This document shows, piece by piece, positions 36,577 through 46,095 of a DNA stretch of 64,000 nt (positions are counted from its first letter, which is position 1; each line of letters starts with the position of its first letter). Under the pieces are notes generated by a model. The model saw only the letters and a list, made by a program, of their open reading frames with translations, was not told where the DNA came from and searched no databases. Source of the DNA: Microbacterium sp. SSM24 (GTDB lineage: Bacteria; Actinomycetota; Actinomycetes; Actinomycetales; Microbacteriaceae); contig NZ_JAPDNQ010000001.1 in assembly GCF_025989145.1 (NCBI RefSeq), forward strand, positions 1,612,001 through 1,676,000, written 5' to 3'. Made by a program: the position numbers and the translations under genes.

Positions 36577-37356
36577 GTGACGACTTCGGCATCTTTGGTG
36601 GACGACCTCCGTGAGGCAGTGGCCTCGGGCGGGCTGTCGATCGCCTATCAGCCGCAGTACGCGCTCGGCCCGGACGGCGTCTCGCGCGCCCCGATCGCCG
36701 TCGAAGGCCTATGCCGCTGGACGCGGGGCGCCGACGGCGAAGTGCCTCCGTCGACCTTCATCCCCCTGGCGGAGAACTCGCACATGGTCGAGGAGATCGA
36801 CGTGCTGATGCTCGAGCGCGGCGCCGCTCAGGTGGCCGCGTGGCAGGCGGAGGGGCATCCGGTCGGACTCGCGACCAACGCCTCGCCCTCGCACATCACC
36901 TTCGACTACGCCGACGCGGTCATCGCGCGGCTGGACGACCTCTCGATCGACCCGGCCAGCGTCACCATCGAGATCACCGAGTCGCCGTCGCCGCAGCTGC
37001 TGCCGATCATGGACGGTCCGCTGCAGCGTCTGCGCGCGCTGGGCCTGGCGATCTCGATCGACGACTTCGGCTCGCGCGACACCACCATCGAGATGGTGGA
37101 GGCACTGCCCGTCGACGAGATCAAGATCGATCGGTCGCTGACCCAGAGAGCGGATGCCGCGGCCACGGACTTCGTCGCGGACGTGGTCGACCGTGGCGCC
37201 CGCCACGGCTGGCGCGTCCTCGCGGAGGGCATCGAGACCGTCGCCGATCTGGACCGCGCGATCGCCCGGGGATGCCACCGTGGGCAGGGCTATCTGCTCG
37301 GTGCGCCGATGGACGTCGCGGAGCTCGAGCGCCTGCTCTCGGCGAGGGAGCTCTAG
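36577..37356 (+). CDS. EAL domain protein (cyclic-di-GMP phosphodiesterase)
   Basis: A 259-residue, almost single-domain EAL protein that would hydrolyse c-di-GMP to pGpG. The EAL motif is varied to VEGLCRW, but other catalytic positions look kept: ATNASPSHITF (Asn), VTIEITES (Glu), ISIDDFGSRDTTIEMVEALPVDEIKID (Asp-Asp and Lys), RVLAEGIET (Glu) and RGQGYLLGAP (Gln). I start at GTG 36577, 8 nt after GGAGAGG; the longer frame overlaps the DUF7882-like gene. It is cytoplasmic, with no sensor domain. It lies 620 bp from the GGDEF photoreceptor gene, giving synthesis and breakdown of c-di-GMP in one locus. Confidence 0.85.
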   Translation: MTTSASLVDDLREAVASGGLSIAYQPQYALGPDGVSRAPIAVEGLCRWTRGADGEVPPSTFIPLAENSHMVEEIDVLMLERGAAQVAAWQAEGHPVGLATNASPSHITFDYADAVIARLDDLSIDPASVTIEITESPSPQLLPIMDGPLQRLRALGLAISIDDFGSRDTTIEMVEALPVDEIKIDRSLTQRADAAATDFVADVVDRGARHGWRVLAEGIETVADLDRAIARGCHRGQGYLLGAPMDVAELERLLSAREL

Positions 37357-37601
37357 AGGAACTCGTCCTCGGTCTCGCCTGCGTCGTCGGATGCCGGATC
37401 GCCGACGTCGATCTGCGACCACGTGACGGGCATGCCGGGGGAGAAGAGGATGTCGATGCCGGGCCCTCCGCGCAGCGGCGGGATGTTGACGTACCCGCCG
37501 CCGGACTTGATGGCCTCGAGGATCGCGCTCTTCAGCTCCGTCACCGGCTCGGGGAGGAAGTAGTCGCGCCCATCCACGGTCAGCCGGTTCACGATAGCCA
37601 T
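37353..37601 (-). CDS. Small conserved-looking hypothetical protein
   Basis: An 82-residue protein beginning MAIVNRLTVDGRDYFLPEP, with SAILEAIKSGGGYVNIPP and a run (GPGIDILFSPGMPVTWSQIDV) like proteins that bind small ligands through a beta sandwich; no family assigned. Acidic tail. The ATG at 37601 is preceded by GTGGGGC; the longer reading adds unlikely residues. Its stop overlaps that of the EAL gene, and it is divergent from paralog 3 of the DUF7882-like family with only 53 bp between starts. Confidence 0.65.
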   Translation of the reverse strand: MAIVNRLTVDGRDYFLPEPVTELKSAILEAIKSGGGYVNIPPLRGGPGIDILFSPGMPVTWSQIDVGDPASDDAGETEDEFL

Positions 37602-37654
37602 GCGCCCCACCCTAGCGGCCCCGAGAGTGGCCGGGCCCGCCGTAGGATCGGAGG

Positions 37655-37960
37655 ATGGGCACTCTCCACTACGGCGCGCCGTCGATCGGCCTCCCACTCG
37701 ACGACCGGGTGCTCGCGCATCTGGAGCTGGTCATCACGGCGAAGCTGCGCCGACAGGAGAGCTTCGCGTTCGCCGTCGTCGACGAGAAGACCGACGTGCG
37801 TCAGTCCGTGTGGATCTCGCCCGTGACGTCGCTGCGGTTCGAGTACGAGGCGCCGATGCCCGAGATCAATCGCCAGTGGCTGCAGGAGCTCGTCGACACG
37901 GCCAACTCTTCCGGCGGTCTCCGGGTGGTTCCCGAGCCCGCGCGGCCCGCCGCGAGCTGA
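37655..37960 (+). CDS. DUF7882-like small protein, paralog 3 of 3
   Basis: A 101-residue member of the same family: MGTLHYGAPSIGLPLDDRVLAH, LVITAKLRRQESFAF, RQSVWISPVTSLRFEYEAP, TANSSGGLRVVPEP. GGAGG abuts the ATG. It is convergent with the phytochrome gene (15 bp apart). Two of the three paralogs flank the EAL gene, which hints at a signalling role, although the chromosomal neighbourhood is the only evidence. Confidence 0.75.
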   Translation: MGTLHYGAPSIGLPLDDRVLAHLELVITAKLRRQESFAFAVVDEKTDVRQSVWISPVTSLRFEYEAPMPEINRQWLQELVDTANSSGGLRVVPEPARPAAS

Positions 37961-37975
37961 CACCCCGCCGCGGCC

Positions 37976-39928
37976 TCAGACCGAGGCGCGATCCCCGCCG
38001 GCGCGCTTGGACCGGTACATCGCGGCATCCGCTGCGGCCAGCAGCCCCGCGGCCGTCGTGGTGCCGTTCGCGACGACGACTCCGGCGCTCATCGTGATGC
38101 GGAGCACGGCATCGTCGACGGCGATCGGCTGCGAGACCGCGGCGACCGCCCGCGTGGCGACGTGATGCGCGTCGACCTCGTTCGCCCCCACGCACACGAT
38201 CACGAACTCGTCGCCGCCGAGCCGGACGACCATGTCAGAGACCCGCGCCACTCCCGCCAGCCGCGTGCCGACGGCAGCGAGCACGGCATCGCCGACGTCG
38301 TGGCCCCGCGTGTCGTTGATCGACTTGAAGTCGTCGAGGTCGAAGAAGATCACGGCGAGGCTCGGATGCGCGCCGGCGAGAAGGGCGTCGAGCCGATCGT
38401 CGAGGAAGCGCCGGTTGTGCAGGCCGGTGAGAGAGTCGCGCAGTGCGAGTTCGGCGAGTTCCGCCTGACCGCGGGCGACGAGGGCGGCGCGGATCTCCTC
38501 GCCGAGCGCGAGGGCGTCCTGCGCGTGGTCGCCCCAGGGAAGACTGCGGCCGGTGACGCTCTCACGCCACGACGAGAAGGAGCGGCGCGGCGAGAGGGTG
38601 TGGTCGCGGTTGCCCGGTCCCTGATCGCCCAGCCAGTCGATGTCGCGCGAGACCTCTCCCCGTACGAACACGAGACGGTCGCCGTCGGGGCCGAGCGGCA
38701 CGATCAGGATTCCGGCAACCCCCGGGATCTCGACGGCCAGTTCGGGACGCTCGATCGGCAATCCCTCCCATGCGAGGCGGCCGGCGTCGAGCTCCTCGAC
38801 CACGTCGAGCAGTGCGATCGGCGACGGGACGGTGCCCGCCGTGTGCACGCCGCCGCCGTACTGCAGCAGCACTCCGTCGGCGGGCACCACGTCGAGCACC
38901 GTGCGCTCGCCGGAGAGCAGCGCGGACGCGATGTCGGTGCGGCCGTAGAGCGGTGCGACGATCGCGACGCGACGCTCGCGCGCCTCGAGCCGGCGTCGCA
39001 GCTCGCGGATCTGCTGCGCGGCCGAAAGCTGCGCGCCGACCTGCGCGCTGAGCACCTCGAGTGCGCGGCGCAGCAGCACGGGAAGCCGTCGGGGTGAGCG
39101 GTGGGCGCACGTGAACATGCCGACCATCCGGTCGTCCACGACGATCGCGAACGAGACGGTCGAGACCTGCCCCATGTTGCGCATGAACTGCAGGTGGTGC
39201 GGTGAGACCGCGCGCAGCTCCGCCTCGGTGAGGTCGAGCGGGGCGGCCTCGGGCAGCAGAGTGGTGAGAGCGAGTCCGGGGTCCTCGGTGTGCGCGATCA
39301 CGCGCGAGCGCTTGCGCAGGTAGAGCGCGCGCGCCTGCGACGGAATGTCGGATGCCGGGAAGTGCAGCCCGAGGTAGGGCTCCATGTCGGGTTCTCGCTC
39401 GTCGGCGACGATCTGGCCGTGACCGTCGTCGTGGAACTCGTAGCACATCACCCGGTCGAAGCCGGTGATGGCCTTGATGGATGCCGCCGCCTGCGTGCGC
39501 AGCTCGTCCGGATCGGTGAGGGACGCGAGGTGCTGGATCGCCCCGACGACACCGGTGCGGGCGTAGTCGAGCTCGGTGACCACCGGCTCGAGCTCGACGA
39601 CGACCGGATCGACGTCGCGGTGCACGATCACGTCGTACGCCGTACCCTCGAACTCCGCGCGCACCGGGTCGATCGCGGCGGCGTGCGAGACGGCCCACGT
39701 CAGACTCTCGCTGCCGGCCTCGTCGAGGCGGCGGCCGAGCCAGCGCGCGACATCCTCGCTCGCGATCACGACCACGCCGGTTCGTGCGTCCACGGCGAGC
39801 AGCGTGCCGTGGGACTGGATGCGTCCGATCGCGCGCAGCGGCTCGGCCGCGCACTCCTGGAGTCGCAGCGCCTCCGCCGCTTCGCGGGACCGCTCGTCTT
39901 CGTGCGGCCGGGCAAGGGGGTGGGTCAA
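37976..39928 (-). CDS. Bacteriophytochrome with C-terminal GGDEF (light-regulated diguanylate cyclase)
   Basis: A 650-residue photoreceptor predicted to make c-di-GMP under red/far-red control. Order: N-terminal Cys26 (LRLQECAAEP), the place of the biliverdin thioether in bacteriophytochromes; PAS (about 30-120); GAF (about 140-305) with YLGLHFPASDIPSQARALYL (PASDIP at 191-196) and SPHHLQFMRNMG; PHY (about 310-480) with the tongue motif PRRSFSSW; GGDEF domain (about 490-645) with FFDLDDFKSINDTRGHDVGD and RLGGDEFVIV. RVSD five residues before GGDEF is a product-inhibition I-site. It starts at TTG 39928, 5 nt after a strong GAGGAGG. No haem oxygenase gene is nearby, so biliverdin must come from elsewhere. 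Confidence 0.9.
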   Translation of the reverse strand: MTHPLARPHEDERSREAAEALRLQECAAEPLRAIGRIQSHGTLLAVDARTGVVVIASEDVARWLGRRLDEAGSESLTWAVSHAAAIDPVRAEFEGTAYDVIVHRDVDPVVVELEPVVTELDYARTGVVGAIQHLASLTDPDELRTQAAASIKAITGFDRVMCYEFHDDGHGQIVADEREPDMEPYLGLHFPASDIPSQARALYLRKRSRVIAHTEDPGLALTTLLPEAAPLDLTEAELRAVSPHHLQFMRNMGQVSTVSFAIVVDDRMVGMFTCAHRSPRRLPVLLRRALEVLSAQVGAQLSAAQQIRELRRRLEARERRVAIVAPLYGRTDIASALLSGERTVLDVVPADGVLLQYGGGVHTAGTVPSPIALLDVVEELDAGRLAWEGLPIERPELAVEIPGVAGILIVPLGPDGDRLVFVRGEVSRDIDWLGDQGPGNRDHTLSPRRSFSSWRESVTGRSLPWGDHAQDALALGEEIRAALVARGQAELAELALRDSLTGLHNRRFLDDRLDALLAGAHPSLAVIFFDLDDFKSINDTRGHDVGDAVLAAVGTRLAGVARVSDMVVRLGGDEFVIVCVGANEVDAHHVATRAVAAVSQPIAVDDAVLRITMSAGVVVANGTTTAAGLLAAADAAMYRSKRAGGDRASV

Positions 39929-39989
39929 CGCGCCTCCTCAGGCGGGGAGACTCGGTCCGGGCGGGGGTTCCGGGGTGCGAGAAGGTTCA

Positions 39990-40017
39990 AGCCTATGCGG
40001 CGGCTGTGCGGCGGCAA
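39990..40017 (-). promoter_or_regulatory. Promoter of the phytochrome-GGDEF gene
   Basis: On the minus strand TTGCCG (40012-40017) and TAGGCT (39990-39995) have a 16-bp spacer, giving a leader of about 55 nt. The rest of 39929-40144 is GC-rich and shows nothing else recognisable. Confidence 0.4.
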
Positions 40018-40144
40018 GTGGGGTGGCGCGATCTGGACCGGTGCTTCGCGCCGCGTCCTCCGTCGCGGGCGCCGGCATCCGTCAGCGCACGCGCGAGGGG
40101 CGCAGCGCTGCGCTGCCGGCACCGACCGCGTCCGACAGGGTCGC

Positions 40145-41527
40145 TCAGGTCCGGCGGCGCCGCAGCAGCGCGTCGCCGAGGAGCAGCATTCCGCCGGTCA
40201 CCAGCGCGAGACCCGCGGCATAGGGAAGCCAGCCGACGCCGGGCCCGCCCGTCGCCGGCAGGTCGGGCTCGTCCGGCGAGATCGTCGGGGTGATCGTCGG
40301 GGTGATCGTCGGGGTCGGCGTCGGCGTGGGGGTCAGAGTCGGCGTGGGGGTCGGCGTCGGCGTCACGGTGGGCGTCGGCGTCGGCGTGCCGCCCTCGACG
40401 CAGGTGATCTCGGCGGAGAACGGGAAGTCGTGCACCTCGCGAGGCGTGCCCACGGGCTCCACGACGGGGATGCCGTGGATGAACTCCGCCGCGATCACGT
40501 TGCCCTCGATGTTCTGCGTGACCCGCCAGTTGAGCACGGCGTTCGGTGCGTAGAGGGTGCCCTCGAGGGAGTCGCCGCCGGTCACCACGATCGACGTCGC
40601 GTCGACGAAGTTCCAGAGGATGTACGGTGCCTGCGACCCGCCGATGCCCGCCGTGTTGGGGATCGACCCGTCGAACGATGCTCCGTGGACGTTGACGAGC
40701 AGCGGCGTGCTCACGGACGGCGCTGCCCCGGCGAAGGTGATCTCGGCGAGGTTCTCGAGGTCCTCGGTCGTGATGTCGAGGACGTTCGTCCGACCCGCCA
40801 CGAGCTCCACTCGACCGGCCCCGCCGACGGGGGCCGGGGAGGGGAGGGGCGGGTACGGCGCGTCGCGCGAGGTCAGTGCGAGCGTCGGCGCGCACGATCC
40901 GAGCAGCGCCGAGGTCGGCCGGTAGAGCTCGAACGCGGCCGCGATGTCGATGAAGTCGTCGGGCACGGGCGCGGCGATCGACGCGGGGGTCTGCGGCTCG
41001 GTGCCCTCGATGTGCGGGTTCGTCTCGTAGTTCCCGCCCGGCGGCACGATGCGGAAGTCGCGCAGCGCACCGTTCTGATCGGTGTTGAGTGCCAGGTAGG
41101 TGCTGGTGTCGGCCACCTTGGCGTAGCCGTCCTGCAGCACCTTGAGCACGTACGGCTGGGCGGGCCATTGGATGCCGCCCCCGACGTAGAGGAAGACCGG
41201 ACGGTCATCGCCCGGAGCGACGAACGTGCTGCGCGAGCTGAAGACGTTGTACGACGAGTTGAACGCGAGGTCGCCGCCCAGGGCGATCGTGCCCTCGGAC
41301 TCGTCGGCGTTGAGCTGCACGTCCCCTTCGACGAACACCAGGAACTCGCTGTTGGCCGCGTGCCCGTCGATCAGCTGTCCCAGGGGCCGGGTCACGGGGT
41401 TGAACGGTCCGATCGTGTCGCCCGGTGCGGCGATCGCCGGCGCCGACAGTGCGATCACGCCGATGCCGAGCGCGAGCACTCCTGCACCCGCGATCCAGCG
41501 CGTGCGGTTCGCCGGGGTCGCTCGCAT
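40145..41527 (-). CDS. Sortase-anchored surface protein, choice-of-anchor A family
   Basis: A 460-residue wall protein. Signal peptide: TRWIAGAGVLALGIGVIALSAPAIAAPG. The body has the choice-of-anchor A pattern: DLAFNSSYNVFSSRSTF, LNWRVTQNIEGNVIAAEFIHG and SLEGTLYAPNAVL, typical of collagen-binding-like beta domains that end with a small cysteine loop (SAEITCVEGG). A Thr-Pro repeat spacer of about 35 residues (minus-strand 40281-40393) crosses the wall, then DLPATGGPGVGWLPYAAG, a membrane span and RRRRT form a sortase signal. Its role is probably adhesion or surface display. Confidence 0.87.
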   Translation of the reverse strand: MRATPANRTRWIAGAGVLALGIGVIALSAPAIAAPGDTIGPFNPVTRPLGQLIDGHAANSEFLVFVEGDVQLNADESEGTIALGGDLAFNSSYNVFSSRSTFVAPGDDRPVFLYVGGGIQWPAQPYVLKVLQDGYAKVADTSTYLALNTDQNGALRDFRIVPPGGNYETNPHIEGTEPQTPASIAAPVPDDFIDIAAAFELYRPTSALLGSCAPTLALTSRDAPYPPLPSPAPVGGAGRVELVAGRTNVLDITTEDLENLAEITFAGAAPSVSTPLLVNVHGASFDGSIPNTAGIGGSQAPYILWNFVDATSIVVTGGDSLEGTLYAPNAVLNWRVTQNIEGNVIAAEFIHGIPVVEPVGTPREVHDFPFSAEITCVEGGTPTPTPTVTPTPTPTPTLTPTPTPTPTITPTITPTISPDEPDLPATGGPGVGWLPYAAGLALVTGGMLLLGDALLRRRRT

Positions 41528-41576
41528 TCACCCAGACTCTCATACGAGTGCGCCAACCGGACAGGCGCGCAGAGCT

Positions 41577-41582
41577 TAGGCT
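41577..41582 (+). promoter_or_regulatory. -10 element for a leaderless putA transcript
   Basis: TAGGCT lies exactly 6 nt before the putA ATG, and no ribosome-binding site is present. The same TAGGCT-6 nt-ATG layout occurs before the ATP-grasp gene at 51991. Confidence 0.55.
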
Positions 41583-41588
41583 GGTCGC

Positions 41589-44500
41589 ATGGTGACCGAC
41601 CCTTACCAGGGGGACACCGACCTCACGGCATCCGGCGATGACCTCGCCACGCGCGCCGTGGTGCTTGCGCAGCGGTGGATCACCGAGAGCGCAGAGGTCG
41701 ACGTGGACCCCGCCGCCGAGCGACTGGCCGGCGTTCTCAAAGACCCCAACGGACTCCCCTTCACGATCGGCTTCGTCGACGGTGTGATGCGGCCCGAGAG
41801 CCTCACGGCCGCGGCATCCAATCTGAGCCGCGTCGCCCCGCTCGTACCGGAGTTCCTTCCCTGGTACCTGCGCGGTGCCGTCCGCGTCGGCGGCGCCGTC
41901 GCGCCGGTGCTGCCCTCACCGGTCGTGCCGATCGCCCGCCGCGTGCTGCGCGAGATGGTCGGGCACCTCGTGGTGGACGCGCGGCCCGACAAGCTCGGGC
42001 CGGCGATCGCCGCGATCCGCGAATCGGGGGCGCGACTGAACCTCAACCTCCTCGGCGAGGCCGTGCTCGGAGAGCAGGAGGCGCTGCGCCGCCTCGACGG
42101 CATCCATGACCTGATCCGGCGACCCGACGTCGACTACGTGTCGGTCAAGGTCTCCGCGATCGCCAGCCACATCTCCATGTGGGCGTTCGACGAGGTCGTC
42201 GACAAGGTCGTCGACCGCCTCATGCCGCTCTATCTGACGGCGGCATCCGATCCTTCGGCGGGCCCAGGGCGAGCAGGCTCGCCCACCTTCATCAACCTCG
42301 ACATGGAGGAGTACCGCGACCTCGACCTCACGATCGCGGTCTTCACGCGCATCCTCGACGACGCGCGGCTGCGTGACCTCGAGGCGGGCATCGTGCTCCA
42401 GGCGTATCTGCCCGACGCCCTCGCGGCGCTCGAACGGCTCACGGAGTGGGCGCAGGGCCGCGTCGCCGCGGGCGGGGCGCGCATCAAGGTGCGGCTCGTC
42501 AAGGGGGCCAACCTCGCGATGGAGCGCGTCGACGCGGTCATGCACGACTGGTCGCTGGCCACCTACGGCACCAAGGTCGACTCCGACGCCAACTACGTGC
42601 GCTGCCTGGAGGCGGCGCTCCGGCCCGAGAACACCGCGGCCGTGCGCATCGGCGTCGCGGGGCACAACCTGTTCGACATCGCCTACGCGTGGCTGCTCGC
42701 CGCCGAGACCGGCGTGCGGGCGGACCTCGAGTTCGAGATGCTGCTCGGCATGGCGCAGGGCCAGGTCGCCGCTGTGGCGCGGGAGGTCGGCCACGTGCTC
42801 CTCTACGTGCCCGTCGTGCGTCCCGACGAGTTCGACGTCGCGATCAGCTACCTCGTCCGTCGGCTCGAAGAGAACGCGTCGAGCGACAACTTCCTCTCCG
42901 CCGCCTTCGAGCTCGCCGACGAGCCCGCGATGTTCGAACGCGAGCGCGATCGCTTCCTCGCATCGCTCGACCGCGCCGCCGACCCGTCCCTCGCGACCGG
43001 TCCGAACCGCGGGCAGAACCGGGACGCCGCCCCTGAGGAGCCGCCGGTCACTCGCGCGCACCTGCGCGGCACCGGGCCGATCGCAGGCGACGCCGGACTC
43101 ACGCAGGCCGTGATCGGCATCGCACGATCGGCCGCCGTGGATCCCGCCGAGACCGCTCCGCTCGCCCCCTCGGTCGAAGAGCAGCGCTTCGCCGGGGCCG
43201 CCTTCGTCGAGACCGCGATCTACGCGCCGCGCGAGACCTCCGGTTCCGCCGCCGGCGCCCCCGGCTTCCGCAACGCGGCCGACACCGACCCCGCACTCCC
43301 CGCCAACCGGGAGTGGGCCCGCCGCATCCTCGGACGCATCGACACCTCGCGCGCCGGCGACGACACCATCGCCGCCGCGCGCATCGACGACGCCGAGACG
43401 CTCGAAGCGGTCGTGAAGACGGTGACGGATGCCGCGGCCCGGTGGGGTGCGCTGCCCGCCGCCGAGCGCGGCGCCGTGCTCGCCGCCGCCGGCCGTGCGC
43501 TGGAAGCGCGCCGCGGCGAGCTCATCGAGGTCGCGGCATCCGAGACCGGCAAGATCTTCGCCGAGGCCGACGTCGAGGTCAGTGAGGCGGTCGACTTCGC
43601 CAACTACTACGCCGCCACCGCGCGGGAGCTCGACCGGGTCAGCGGGGCGGTCTTCGAGCCGGCCCGACTCACCCTCGTCACCCCGCCGTGGAACTTCCCG
43701 GTCGCGATCCCGGCGGGCGGCGTGCTCGCCGCTCTCGCCGCCGGCTCGGGCGTCGTCTTCAAGCCCGCGCCCCAGGCGCGTCGCTGCGCGGCCGTCCTCA
43801 CGGAAGCACTGTGGGAGGCCGGAGTCCCGCGCGACGTGCTCGCCCTCGTCGACATCGACGAAGGGGGACTCGGCCAGGCCCTCATCTCCCACCCCGCCGT
43901 CGACCGCGTGATCCTCACCGGCGCGTTCGAGACCGCCGCGCTGTTCCGCTCCTGGCGCCCCGAGCTGCCGCTCCTGGCCGAGACGAGCGGCAAGAACGCG
44001 ATGATCGTGATGCCGTCGGCGGACCTCGATCTCGCGGCATCCGATCTCATCAAGAGCGCGTTCGGGCACGCCGGGCAGAAGTGCTCCGCGGCGTCGCTGG
44101 CGATCCTCGTCGGACCCGTCGGCCACTCGAAGCGGTTCGCGCGCCAGCTCGTCGACGCGGCGACATCGCTGCGCGTGGGTTCGCCGTCCGACCCGCTGTC
44201 GGAGGTCGGCCCGGTCGTCGAGCCGCCGCGCGGCAAGCTCGAGTGGGCACTCACCACCCTCGACGACGACGAGCACTGGCTCGTCGAGCCGAAGCCGGTC
44301 GACGCCGGACCGGAGTTCGCGGGTCGCATGTGGACCCCCGGCATCCGCACCGGTTGCGGCCCGGGTCGCGGTTCCACCACGAGGAGTTCTTCGGGCCCGT
44401 GCTCGGGGTCATGCACGCGAACTCGCTCGCGCACGCGATCGAGCTGCAGAACGCCGTCGCGTACGGCCTCACGGCCGGGCTCTACACCCAGAACCCCGAC

Positions 44501-45367
44501 GATCTCGCGGTATGGCTGGATCGCGTCGAGGCGGGCAACCTCTACGTCAACCGGGGCATCACCGGCGCGATCGTGCAGCGGCAGCCGTTCGGCGGCTGGA
44601 AGCGCTCGTCCGTCGGCGCCGGCACGAAGGCCGGCGGCCCGAACTACCTCATCGGGCTGGGCTCGTGGCGCTCGTCATCGGGCAGCGCCGCCTCCGCGAC
44701 GCTGCACCTCCGCGGTCTCGACTCGCGCATCACCACGATCATCGAGGCCGCCCAGCCCTCGCTCGACTACGAGGCGTTCGAGTGGCTGCGCCGCGGCGCG
44801 CTGTCGGACGCCATCGCGTGGGATCGGGAGTTCGGTCAGGTCAGGGACGTGTCGGGGCTGGGCGTGGAGCGCAACCTCTTCCGCTACCGGCCGGTGCCGG
44901 CCGTCGCCCTGCGCGCCACGGCCGATGCGACCTGGCAGGCCGTGCTGCGCGTGGTGATCGCCGGGATCCGCGCGGGTGCTCCGCTCACGCTGAGCGCGCC
45001 CACCGGGCTTCCCGCCGCGGTCCGCCGCTCGCTGAGCGATCAGGGAGTGGCCGTGTTCGTCGAGACCGACGACGAGTGGCTGCAGCGCATCGCCTCGCCG
45101 ACCGAGGACTTCGTCGCCGCGGCGGCGGATGAGGCATCCGCTCCTCGTCCTTCCCGCGTGCGGCTCATCGGGCCGCGCGAGTCGGTGGCCGAGGCGCATC
45201 GCGCGCTCGCGGTCGCGTCCGGGGGTGACCCCGACCTCGCGGTCTACGACAACGAGGTGACGACGGCGGGCCGGATCGAGCTGCTGCCCTTCCTGCGCGA
45301 ACAGTCGATCACGATCACCGCGCACCGGTTCGGCAACCCCGACCGCACCTTTGAGCATGTGATCTGA
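41589..45367 (+). pseudogene. putA: Proline dehydrogenase/L-glutamate gamma-semialdehyde dehydrogenase, broken by a 1-base deletion
   Basis: A bifunctional enzyme of about 1,259 residues that oxidises proline to glutamate. The proline dehydrogenase barrel spans about 50-470 (LNLNLLGEAVLGEQEA, YVSVKVSAI, RIKVRLVKGANLAMERVDA, NLFDIAYAWLLAAE). The aldehyde dehydrogenase follows, with VTPPWNFPVAIPAGGVLAAL, AETSGKNAMIV and the catalytic Cys in HAGQKCSAASLAI. Near 44354/44355 (TPGIRTG, expected VRPGSRFHHEEFFGPVLG) one base is missing: the reading frame leaves the family sequence and resumes in the frame ending at 45367, which carries GNLYVNRGITGAIVQRQPFGGWKRSSVGAGTKAGGPNYL. Restoring one G after ACCGGT repairs the protein. 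This is either a real mutation or a sequencing error; without repair the protein runs to a stop at 44957. Confidence 0.88.
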
Positions 45368-45418
45368 GGCCAGTGGTCATGCTTATTCGGACACGCTCGC
45401 CGCGCCGAGCGCCAGACG

Positions 45419-45895
45419 TCAGCGGGAGTCTGAGCGTTTGAATTCCTGGACGAAGCGGGGACCGTCAGGGTCGCCAACGATCATCTCAATCGTGTTGCCG
45501 ACGATCGCTGATTTGTAGACGATCATCGGGAAGAGTTCTGGACCAGGGCCTGCCGGATCGGGGCGGACCTGCAAGTTGTAGCCGTGCAGGCTCCACGTCC
45601 CGTCGGCGCTGAGGTTGTCAGCGATCTTCTCCTTGGGGTCCGCCCAGGTGTCGAATGCAGTCAGATGCTCTAGGCGCGCAGTTCCGTCTGCATTCAAGAT
45701 GAGGGTGCCGGGTGCCTCATCACTTGTGCTGACCCACACTCCCGAGAGCCCCTCCATCGTGGCGTTTTCATCGGGGCTGACCGCCAGGAGTGCGAACAGC
45801 GAAATGACGGCGGCGATGGCGAGGGAAACCCCGATCACCCACAGCGCACCCGCGCGCCGCCTCGCGACAGGCGGAGACTCGACGTTCACGGACAT
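45419..45895 (-). CDS. Membrane-anchored hypothetical protein
   Basis: A 158-residue protein with one N-terminal membrane span (ALWVIGVSLAIAAVISLFALLAV) and an extracytoplasmic domain of about 110 residues. That domain (SGVWVSTSDEAPGTLILNADGTARLEHL, DGTWSLHGYNLQV, VQEFKR) has the strand pattern of small lipocalin-like beta-barrels. The base composition is slightly less GC-rich than nearby genes. No family was recognised. Confidence 0.6.
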   Translation of the reverse strand: MSVNVESPPVARRRAGALWVIGVSLAIAAVISLFALLAVSPDENATMEGLSGVWVSTSDEAPGTLILNADGTARLEHLTAFDTWADPKEKIADNLSADGTWSLHGYNLQVRPDPAGPGPELFPMIVYKSAIVGNTIEMIVGDPDGPRFVQEFKRSDSR

Positions 45896-46095
45896 GTCGC
45901 AACTCTAGACGGAAGATTCACCCAGTCCAGGGTGAGCCATCGCGGAGAAATAGACACCGAATGACGCTTCACAGCCCAAACTTTTCGGAAACCCCGACCG
46001 GTGGTCGGAGGACGTGATCTAAGGGCCCGACCTGCCCCCGCCCCCGCCCCGCCGCCCTGCCGCCTCGAAGGGCGTCGGACCGCCAGCGGGGTGCC

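Noticed and set aside
39929..40144. Possible c-di-GMP riboswitch upstream of the phytochrome-GGDEF gene
   Set aside because: No recognisable riboswitch core; only a promoter and a ribosome-binding site are seen.
40281..40393. Short tandem repeats that could suggest a CRISPR or satellite
   Set aside because: They are Thr-Pro codons of the wall-spanning region in the LPATG protein; no spacers.
41916..44276. A 786-codon minus-strand frame inside putA
   Set aside because: Antisense shadow with no domains; the plus strand has clear catalytic motifs.
44340..44370. Programmed frameshift in putA
   Set aside because: No slippery heptamer or downstream pairing element; one missing base explains it fully.
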